Of a stretch of 64,000 nucleotides of DNA, positions 6,726 through 12,496 are shown one piece after another (positions within the stretch are counted from its first letter, which is position 1; each line of letters starts with the position of its first letter). The notes under the pieces were generated by a model that was not told the DNA's origin, did not search any database, and worked only from the letters and a program-made list of their open reading frames with translations. The translations under genes and the position numbers were made by a program. Origin of the DNA: DASPLX01 sp035627375 (lineage in GTDB: Bacteria; Pseudomonadota; Gammaproteobacteria; Burkholderiales; Burkholderiaceae_D); NCBI GenBank assembly GCA_035627375.1, contig DASPLX010000017.1:1-64000 (forward strand), given 5' to 3'.

Positions 6726-8141
6726 TCATGCAACTGCGTGAAACCTTGGTTTAACCAACATCGAAGCGAGGTTTCCAACGCCTAAGAGGCTTGAGTTAAC
6801 CCCACAGAACAGACATTGCGAATCACTTCGTTTTCTTACCGGCTTCATACCAGGTTCACCATTCAGCCCAATGAAACGGAATGCTTCATAAGCAGTGGTA
6901 TCAATTGGCTTCAACCCTGTGATCCATTGCGTACATAGTTGAATACCTCGTGCCGCAACCTGCATGTTGAAGGCCATCATTGATGGTTCCTCGACATCAG
7001 ATCCGATGACGTATCCTTCGGCTCGGCGCTTTTCTTGGTCTTCTCTAGAAAGACTTTCAAGAGCGAGTCTTTGTGGGTCAATGTGCCCGGTGCAACACAT
7101 ACAGGCTGAGCCTGGCAGCATAAGATTGACTCGGCCGACTTCTTTCACAAGTTTTCCACTTTCGACGTCAGCCCCAAATTGCACTCCGAGATCAAGTACA
7201 GGTACAAAATACTGATGGCATAGCTGATTTATATATGCTCGGCTTGTCGTGTTATCTGTACAGGAAACGATCAGATCAGCGCTCACAAGATGGGAGACGA
7301 TGCTGGGCTCTTCCACTGGGTGATTTAGCACGATTACTTCTACGTCTGGTACATGATCTTGAATGTAGCGGCGCGCAATGTCGGCTTTGTTTCTTCCGTT
7401 TTGCACGTCCATCGGGTTGGATCCGAGAAGACGAGGAAGATTGGTTACATCAGCCTTATCGAAGTCGATCAACGTAATATGCCTGATCCCACTATGGACA
7501 AGAAGGCTGGACGCTACCGAGCCGATTCCACCACAACCGACGATCACTACGCGAAGTGTCGACAAATGATGCTGCCCTTCTTTTCCTAGAAGGCGTGCTT
7601 GTCGATCAAATATTTGGCCGATTTCGAACCGTTGGTGCTTTCGCTCATGATGAACTGAGCGACATTCACCACTGACGACCTCGATGGCGGAAATCTTCTT
7701 CCACGACTGTACGGACTCGTAAGCTCGACCTGCTACACACTCGAGGGGAGCATCCCATACAAGACATGAATTTATCTGTCCCGGAAGCATACAGGAGAAA
7801 AATTCAAACGTTCTTATATTTCCATAGTCATCGGCCCGAGAAAATTCGACCTCGCCATGACACATTGGATGGGTGTGCACCATGCAAATAGAGCCATTGA
7901 GTTTTTTTGCCCTGCGCGCTACGCGAAGCATTGCATCAGGGTTGACACTCAGTTGGTCTGGTGCATGAATCAACAAATCTCCTGGCTCAAGAGCAAGCAC
8001 CTCACGAACCAGGATAATTTTTTCATCTCTACCTTGCGCCGTTCCACAAACGAGGAAGCATGCCTGCTCCCTCGTTGTGTCACCCAATAACTGGCGCAGT
8101 TGGTAGCGATGTTTGGCAAGCATGCGCATGCGGTATTTCAT
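6726..8141 (-). CDS. JAB-domain peptidase fused to an E1-like (ThiF/HesA) adenylating enzyme
   Basis: This 471-residue protein has two recognisable enzyme domains. Residues ~1-150 form a JAB/MPN (deubiquitinase-like) domain with a JAMM zinc site: H89-T-H91-P, then S101 and D104. The gap between H91 and S101 is nine residues, where seven is usual. Residues ~185-420 are an E1/ThiF domain with the nucleotide loop GCGGIG (202-207), acidic DFDKADVTN (~227-234), the pattern CTDNTTSRAYIN (~294-305), and two zinc pairs, C347-M-C-C350 and C443-L-F-C446. The E1 part should adenylate the C-terminus of a ubiquitin-like partner, and the JAB part should cut it or its conjugates. The start at 8141 has GGAGG with 6-nt spacing and lies 12 bp after the Ubl-E2 gene, so the two are translated together. 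No membrane segment or signal peptide is present, indicating a cytosolic enzyme. Confidence 0.9.
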   Translation of the reverse strand: MKYRMRMLAKHRYQLRQLLGDTTREQACFLVCGTAQGRDEKIILVREVLALEPGDLLIHAPDQLSVNPDAMLRVARRAKKLNGSICMVHTHPMCHGEVEFSRADDYGNIRTFEFFSCMLPGQINSCLVWDAPLECVAGRAYESVQSWKKISAIEVVSGECRSVHHERKHQRFEIGQIFDRQARLLGKEGQHHLSTLRVVIVGCGGIGSVASSLLVHSGIRHITLIDFDKADVTNLPRLLGSNPMDVQNGRNKADIARRYIQDHVPDVEVIVLNHPVEEPSIVSHLVSADLIVSCTDNTTSRAYINQLCHQYFVPVLDLGVQFGADVESGKLVKEVGRVNLMLPGSACMCCTGHIDPQRLALESLSREDQEKRRAEGYVIGSDVEEPSMMAFNMQVAARGIQLCTQWITGLKPIDTTAYEAFRFIGLNGEPGMKPVRKRSDSQCLFCGVNSSLLGVGNLASMLVKPRFHAVA

Positions 8142-8153
8142 CGCTACCCTCCT

Positions 8154-9011
8154 TTACTTTACTTGAGTAAACCGTGTCCGGCAAAATTGGACATGCGTCG
8201 TCAAACTGCTATGTCCGATTCGCCAGGCCGCTTGCCCGTGGGTGTAGTGCCAACTAAACCGCTGCCACGTCTGCCCAAGATGCTGTTCATGCTGAGATGC
8301 CCCTTCTGGTTCCCGTCCATCAGCGAGAGAAACACAAGGCTCAACCCAGAACATATCGGGCGCAGCCATAGGGAAGCCATTCGGAAGGATAAACAGCAGA
8401 CTCACCCTGTTTGGGGTAAATCCTTCAGGCAGCAAAAAATCCGGCACCACGACGTAACATGAACCGCCTGCTTGTTCAAGACGAGCAGTCGGAAACTCTG
8501 CCTGCAGTGCATTTAGCTGCTGTTCAAGAATGTCATCGAAGCCGACATTCCCACATGGCACCGTAATGAAGCGATCAGCACGCTGCAGAATAATTCGCTG
8601 ATCGTCGCGGATCGATTCATCAGCAAGTCCTTCAAGATCAGCTATCAGTGCATCCCCTGACTGCAAGTTGGGATCCAGCTGCTTGAGCTGAGCGCCTGTG
8701 ACCTTGGCAACAGGGAAGAGCCGGTCTTTAGTTACCGGATGATTGTTGAAGTGAAAATGAATGGGATGACGAAGACACGGGTTATCTTCAACCTGTGGCG
8801 CTCCATCTCCGATGGAAAATTTTTCGCCGCCCCGAATGAGGATTGCATCTTCTGGCAACACAGGCACGTCGATGTCACCGGAAATTTCGAACAACAATTG
8901 GTCTGTGCCGGACAGAGCGGCAAGATTGATAAGATCCCGTCCTTCAACAAGGCCGGGGATGATGGACCGTTCTTTACGGTCGATGATGATTTCTACTTTG
9001 CTGGCAGGCAT
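8154..9011 (-). CDS. tandem ubiquitin-like domains fused to a prokaryotic E2-like domain
   Basis: This 285-residue protein is read as two beta-grasp (multi-ubiquitin type) domains followed by an E2/UBC-like domain. Ubl1 covers ~4-70, closing with LIRGGEKFSIGDG. Ubl2 covers ~83-158, from IHFHFNNHPVTKDRLFPV to ADRFITVPCGNVG. The E2-like part (~160-275) has the pattern LLPEGF, then FILPNGFPMAAPDMFWVEP, comparable to the classical YP..P..MxFxTP segment, then GQTWQRFSWH and a C-terminal HSSLTTHV helix. A cysteine at the classical C-terminal E2 position is not evident. C226 (VEPC) and C185 are the available candidates. The start at 9011 is supported by AAGGA 7 nt upstream. It is followed 12 bp later by the JAB-E1 gene and should work with it in protein conjugation. 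The family assignment comes from motif recognition, not a search. Confidence 0.82.
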   Translation of the reverse strand: MPASKVEIIIDRKERSIIPGLVEGRDLINLAALSGTDQLLFEISGDIDVPVLPEDAILIRGGEKFSIGDGAPQVEDNPCLRHPIHFHFNNHPVTKDRLFPVAKVTGAQLKQLDPNLQSGDALIADLEGLADESIRDDQRIILQRADRFITVPCGNVGFDDILEQQLNALQAEFPTARLEQAGGSCYVVVPDFLLPEGFTPNRVSLLFILPNGFPMAAPDMFWVEPCVSLADGREPEGASQHEQHLGQTWQRFSWHYTHGQAAWRIGHSSLTTHVQFCRTRFTQVK

Positions 9012-9043
9012 GATCCTGTCCTTTCTTTAAGCGAAGTGAGTCC

Positions 9044-9066
9044 TGTGGATTCGTGGAATATCCACA
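9044..9066 (-). promoter_or_regulatory. nested palindrome, candidate operator for the Ubl-E2/JAB-E1 operon
   Basis: TGTGGAT at 9044-9050 and ATCCACA at 9060-9066 form a perfect 7-bp inverted repeat. A second palindrome, GTGGA-ATA-TCCAC, overlaps it at 9053-9065. The site lies 33-55 bp upstream of the Ubl-E2 start on the minus strand, where a repressor would control transcription. The nearby XRE/ImmA pair is the obvious candidate controller. No clear promoter hexamers were picked out around it. Confidence 0.5.
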
Positions 9067-9113
9067 AATCCGTCGAAATTGCTTGAAAGTCTTGACGGGA
9101 ATTACCGGCGGAG

Positions 9114-9129
9114 GGAAACTATGGTTTCC
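9114..9129. repeat. 6-bp inverted repeat
   Basis: GGAAAC at 9114-9119 and GTTTCC at 9124-9129 are separated by TATG. It lies in the same 220-bp interval as the palindrome at 9044-9066 and the hairpin at 9161, and may be a second regulator site. With six-base arms it could also be chance. Confidence 0.3.
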
Positions 9130-9160
9130 ACACCGAGTCTGGCCTACGCCGGATTCACCG

Positions 9161-9194
9161 AGAGGCAAGCTGCGAAGCTTGCCTCTTTTTATTT
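9161..9194 (+). terminator. strong intrinsic terminator on the plus strand, with no obvious plus-strand gene
   Basis: AGAGGCAAGCT at 9161-9171 pairs with AGCTTGCCTCT at 9176-9186, an 11-bp perfect stem closed by a GCGA tetraloop (9172-9175), and is followed by TTTT-A-TTT. The T-tract is on the plus strand, opposite to the surrounding genes. Possible explanations are an unannotated short plus-strand RNA from this interval, insulation of the ImmA region from counter-transcription, or a palindromic regulator site. Confidence 0.6.
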
Positions 9195-9231
9195 GTGCTG
9201 GTTCATTTTTTCCTCCCTTCTTTCGTCATCT

Positions 9232-9819
9232 TTAGATTACGTCGATCCATGCGGTGACAATATCACCGCGCCTCTTCAGCTTTCGCCCCTGTACAAGCGC
9301 CGCCTCACGACTCACGCCCATGCGCTCACGGTATTCGTCTATGCTCCCGCATACTTCAAAGCTACTGGGGGGCATGAGCAACTCAGCCGCGAAGGTATTC
9401 GCCTGCCATTCCGAATTCTCATAAGGCGCCAACTGGGCGCCAATTGCTCCACGGTGATGAACAGCCACCTTACGGTGAAGCAGAATATGCCCACATTCAT
9501 GCAGGATGGTCAGCCTGGCTCGCCCCTCCCGCCGATGTGCTGCTTCATAAACCGTATCCCTGATTTTGATGTAAGGACCATCCGGATTCTCAGCACATCC
9601 GTCCGGATATGCACAAGCCTCTACTCCACGGGGCAGGTCATCGCTACTTATCCAGTCGAATCCGTCAATACCCCCAGTGAGTGAGAATTCAAGAAAATCC
9701 AAAACAGGAAATGGATCATGAATCCCGATCTGCGAATTTTGGCGAATTGAGGTGGCAAAGCTGCGAATGTCTGCAATCCGAAGCGCAGGCACCTTAACTC
9801 CATGCAGCCAATCACTCAT
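9232..9819 (-). CDS. ImmA/IrrE-family zinc metallopeptidase
   Basis: This 195-residue protein carries the zinc-binding motif H107-E-C-G-H111 in the segment LTILHECGHILLH, and the downstream family signature EWQANTFAAELLMP whose glutamate is the third zinc ligand. The length is normal. In mobile elements such enzymes cleave or inactivate a partner XRE repressor and switch on the element's genes after stress (ICEBs1 ImmA is the model). Its ATG at 9819 overlaps the end of the XRE gene by 8 bp, so the two are translationally coupled. About 220 bp downstream on the same strand begins the Ubl-E2 gene, suggesting that the pair controls that system. No signal peptide is present. Confidence 0.9.
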   Translation of the reverse strand: MSDWLHGVKVPALRIADIRSFATSIRQNSQIGIHDPFPVLDFLEFSLTGGIDGFDWISSDDLPRGVEACAYPDGCAENPDGPYIKIRDTVYEAAHRREGRARLTILHECGHILLHRKVAVHHRGAIGAQLAPYENSEWQANTFAAELLMPPSSFEVCGSIDEYRERMGVSREAALVQGRKLKRRGDIVTAWIDVI

Positions 9820-10162
9820 CGTCTAATAGCTCCTTAATTCTCTTAAGTTGAATTTCCGACAGACTTGGCAATTGCCGAGCAAACGCATTGGCTGTTTCAA
9901 ACGCAAATGGTGTCACCTTCGCGGGTATAGTGAATTCTGTTTCTGAATCACGAACTGCCTTCTTCAATTCCTTCCCAGCCTCAGCATCAAGAGCCAATCC
10001 ATTGATAATCCTCTCCACAAATTCTTTGCTTGGGATACCCTTTTTTCCATGCTCAAGTGCAGATAGATAAGCCGACGTTACTTGCAGCCGATCCGCTACA
10101 TCTTTAAGCAATAGCCCCTTTTCCAGCCGGAGGTTCCTCATGTATTTACCAAACGGTGTCAT
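9812..10162 (-). CDS. XRE-family helix-turn-helix regulator
   Basis: This protein of about 116 residues starts MTPFGKYMRNLRLEKG. A Cro/C1-type HTH occupies residues ~6-60 (KDVADRLQVTSAYLSALEHG). The C-terminal part is short and helical (LSEIQLKRIKELLDDE) and may bind the partner peptidase. The ATG at 10162 is chosen because GGAGG sits 6 nt before it. A TTG four codons further upstream overlaps that ribosome site. The gene overlaps the ImmA-like gene, forming a classic repressor/antirepressor-protease pair. Likely targets are its own promoter (10216-10243) and palindromes before the Ubl-E2 gene. Confidence 0.9.
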   Translation of the reverse strand: MTPFGKYMRNLRLEKGLLLKDVADRLQVTSAYLSALEHGKKGIPSKEFVERIINGLALDAEAGKELKKAVRDSETEFTIPAKVTPFAFETANAFARQLPSLSEIQLKRIKELLDDE

Positions 10163-10215
10163 ACGTGCCTCCAAAAATTAAATAAAAGAACAATGCCATG
10201 CCTTCTGGCAATAGT

Positions 10216-10243
10216 AGAATAGCACGCCACAGAAATAAATCAA
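10216..10243 (-). promoter_or_regulatory. sigma-70-like promoter of the XRE-ImmA operon
   Basis: On the minus strand TTGATT (10243-10238) and TATTCT (10221-10216) are separated by 16 bp, and lie about 55-80 bp upstream of the XRE start in A+T-rich DNA. The orientation and distance fit the operon promoter. A second TTGAAA slightly upstream could serve as an alternative -35 box. Confidence 0.5.
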
Positions 10244-10323
10244 CCTATTTCAAGTTAATTTCTTGCGAAATTTTTCATCGAAGAGACCATATCCACACAA
10301 ACCATGCAATTGCATGGCAGCAA

Positions 10324-10818
10324 TTATTTGCCGTCCTCTTTTTGACTTTTTAGGCCTCCACGTCTTCCAACCTGGCGTTTTAACTTGTCCACCTCCCGGA
10401 ATTCCGGCTCAAGCTTCTTAAGGCGCTCAACCAAGCCAGTTAAGTCGTATTGGTTGCTAAGGCGACCTTTGTGCGAAGCGTACCTTTCAATCCTTTTAAC
10501 AAGGCCTGCCACCTCCAACTCCGCTACGTATCGCTGAACCTGGCGAGCACTTAACCCCAAACGCTCGGCAAGGGTCTCTTTCGCTGGATACGGATGACGC
10601 TGCTCATCCCACCAATAGTCAGCAAGTTGCAGAAGGACGGCAAGCTGCGTCGGATTCAGACCAAGACGGGCTTGCGCACGAAAGATAAGTGAAGGAATGA
10701 TGCTGAAGCCCAGATCAATTACCGCCTTGCCCCATTTTTTTTCTGATGCCTGATTTCGAGCTTTTGGTGTGCGTAGTGGTACGATCTCCGCACTTTCTGT
10801 AGTCTGTACCGCTGCCAT
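10324..10818 (-). CDS. winged-helix DNA-binding protein of unknown role
   Basis: This 164-residue protein has an N-terminal low-complexity tail, then a helical region (SIIPSLIFRAQARLGLNPTQ) leading into a winged HTH: KETLAERLGLSARQVQRYVA, then ELEVAGLVKRIERY (residues ~80-120). It ends in a basic tail (KRQVGRRGGLKSQK). The fold pattern resembles replication-initiator-like or DnaD/RepA-like HTH proteins of mobile elements, but no family is assigned. The start at 10818 is supported by AGGAG 5-6 nt upstream. It is the last gene before the island edge in comM and reads inward from that edge, a place where element maintenance or control genes often sit. Confidence 0.75.
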   Translation of the reverse strand: MAAVQTTESAEIVPLRTPKARNQASEKKWGKAVIDLGFSIIPSLIFRAQARLGLNPTQLAVLLQLADYWWDEQRHPYPAKETLAERLGLSARQVQRYVAELEVAGLVKRIERYASHKGRLSNQYDLTGLVERLKKLEPEFREVDKLKRQVGRRGGLKSQKEDGK

Positions 10819-11156
10819 AATTGCTCCTGCCTTTCGGTAACTTGTTAGCCCTCAGAATACGCTGGGAAGTCGAGGTAAACAAGGCATTAGCCATGGACAG
10901 TATTGTCATGGGGGAGAAGGTACCCTTGTCGCGGAGTCACGGACATTAATGTCCTCTGAAGTAGGATACGTAGTTAAGGGCAGCATCAACTTCAACCGAT
11001 ACGAACGAGTACTTACCGTGTCCCAGACGCTGATGTCCTGGGGGATGTCGATTTTTTGTGCCTAACTGTGACGATTTTGCCCCGTCATTCATTACGCACA
11101 CATCCGGCAAGGTACTGATGGAAAAGGAATTCGACGTGCGTCTAACTATGACGATG
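10819..11156. other. non-coding terminal segment of the island
   Basis: This 338-bp stretch between the winged-helix gene and the comM remnant has no credible open frame. It holds the pair of 14-bp direct repeats at 11062 and 11142 and several related short strings (GATGTCC near 11033, TTAATGTCC near 10949). Repeated short motifs at an element end are typical of transposase-binding arrays in Tn7-like elements. No transposase gene is in this window. Confidence 0.5.
11062..11155. repeat. direct repeats at the island end next to comM
   Basis: CTAACTGTGACGAT (11062-11075) and CTAACTATGACGAT (11142-11155) differ at one base and are exactly 80 bp apart. The inner copy abuts the point where comM homology starts (about 11157). 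Read from comM inward they resemble a subterminal transposase-binding array. No matching end is visible in the window because the other end of the island lies to the left. Confidence 0.55.
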
Positions 11157-11555
11157 TCCAACCAGGACAAGATCTCAGGCCCGCTGCTCGACCGCATCGA
11201 CCTGCAGATCCAGGTCGGCGCGCTGCCGCAGGAGGATTTGCTGAAACAGGCCGATGGCGAACCATCGGCCGCCGTCGCGGCGCGCGTCGAACAAGCGTTC
11301 GCCGTGCAGCTCGAGCGCCAGGGAAAGACCAACAATCGACTGTCGCCGGCTGAAATCGACGCCCATTGCCGCCCCGATGCGGCCGGCGAACAATTGCTGC
11401 GCAATGCCATGACACGCCTGAACTGGTCGGCACGCGCCTATCATCGCGTGCTGAAGGTCGCGCGCACGATCGCGGACATGGGCGGCGCGGCGCGCGTCGG
11501 CCAGGCGCACGTGGCTGAGGCGATCCAGTATCGGCGCGCATTGCGCGAGCATTAG
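11157..11555 (+). pseudogene. comM: comM (YifB family Mg-chelatase-like ATPase), 3' remnant
   Basis: About 132 C-terminal residues of ComM remain: DKISGPLLDRIDLQIQV, then the Mg_chelatase_C region AMTRLNWSARAYHRVLKVAR and TIADMGGAARVGQAHVAEAI. Normal ComM is about 500 residues and has Lon-protease-like and AAA+ domains upstream. Both are missing. Homology starts abruptly at about 11157 where low-GC DNA ends, so the island has split the gene and the 5' part should lie left of the window. ComM is a hexameric helicase that promotes branch migration in natural transformation, so the host is probably impaired in that step. The open frame continues upstream for some 30 codons, but those residues are not ComM. 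Confidence 0.88.
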
Positions 11556-11703
11556 GGCGGCCGAAGGGAAGCAACATGTTGCACGATGTTTCCCGCTGTG
11601 CGAACGACCTCGCCGTAGGCGATAATCCACACAGCCGTTCATTGTTATCCCGCTTTCCGTAGCTATTTTCCTCAACTCATTCGATTCATTGACAAGGACT
11701 GAT

Positions 11704-12435
11704 ATGCGCTTTTTCAAACGTTTCCTGGCCGGCATCGCGCTTTCGCTGCTGGCTTGCTCGCCGGCCGCCTTCGCCGCCGATCCGACCAACGGCGCCGGCT
11801 ATCTGACGCTGCCGCGGCCGCAGCCGACCGAAGCCGCCGCCAAGGTCGAAATCGTCGAATTCTTCAGCTATCACTGCCCGCATTGCTATACGCTCGACCC
11901 GACGCTGAACGATTGGGTGAAGAAGCGCAAGGACGATATCGTCTTCAAGCGCGTTCATGTCGCCTGGGGCGAGCCGGGTTCGGCCACCGAGAAGATGCTG
12001 TCCGGGCTGCAGCGCGCCTTTTACACGCTCGAAGTCATGGGCAAGGGAGAGGAACTGCACAAGAAGATCTTCGACGCGATCCATGCCGAACGCCAAGCCT
12101 TGTACAACGAAGATGCGATCGTGAAATTCCTGGTCAAGCAAGGCATCGACAAGCAGAAATATCTCGACACGGCCAATTCGTTCACCGTGCAGAGCAAGAT
12201 TCAACGCGCGCGCCAGGCATTCGCGAGCTTCAACCTCGACAGCGTGCCGAATATCGTCATCGACGGCCGCTTCGTGACCTCGCCGGGATTGGCGAGTAAA
12301 GGCGCGACTCACTTGAGCGACCAGGCCGAGGGCATGGAAGCGCTGCGCGTCATGGACACGCTGATCGCCAAGGTCATGGCCGAACGTGGCAAAGCCGCCA
12401 AGCCGGCCGCTGCGGCAGCGTCCCCAAAGAAGTAA
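11704..12435 (+). CDS. dsbA: thiol:disulfide interchange protein DsbA
   Basis: This 243-residue periplasmic oxidase has a signal peptide (residues 1-24, cleavage at AFA). Its thioredoxin-fold active site C58-P-H-C61 lies in the segment EFFSYHCPHCYTLDP, with the helical insertion and a cis-proline region SVPNIVIDGRF near residue 180. DsbA donates disulfides to exported proteins and is reoxidised by DsbB. The ATG at 11704 is preferred over the TTG at 11689 because AAGGA sits 6 nt upstream and the signal peptide begins there. A low-complexity Ala/Lys tail ends the protein. An intrinsic terminator follows 34 bp later. Confidence 0.95.
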   Translation: MRFFKRFLAGIALSLLACSPAAFAADPTNGAGYLTLPRPQPTEAAAKVEIVEFFSYHCPHCYTLDPTLNDWVKKRKDDIVFKRVHVAWGEPGSATEKMLSGLQRAFYTLEVMGKGEELHKKIFDAIHAERQALYNEDAIVKFLVKQGIDKQKYLDTANSFTVQSKIQRARQAFASFNLDSVPNIVIDGRFVTSPGLASKGATHLSDQAEGMEALRVMDTLIAKVMAERGKAAKPAAAAASPKK

Positions 12436-12469
12436 TGTTGCGCCGAACCGGCTAGCCGTCTTCCCATCG

Positions 12470-12496
12470 CGCCTTCCCGAAAGGGAAGGCGTTTTT
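12470..12496 (+). terminator. intrinsic terminator after dsbA
   Basis: CGCCTTCCC (12470-12478) pairs with GGGAAGGCG (12483-12491) around a GAAA tetraloop and is followed by five Ts. It ends dsbA transcription and abuts the convergent MocR-type gene. Confidence 0.9.

Noticed and set aside
9079..9684. Plus-strand frame with a good ribosome site before an ATG at 9121
   Set aside because: It runs antisense through the ImmA-like gene, has no family-like composition after ~30 codons, and a strong terminator at 9161-9194 would cut the transcript. The terminator itself is kept as a finding.
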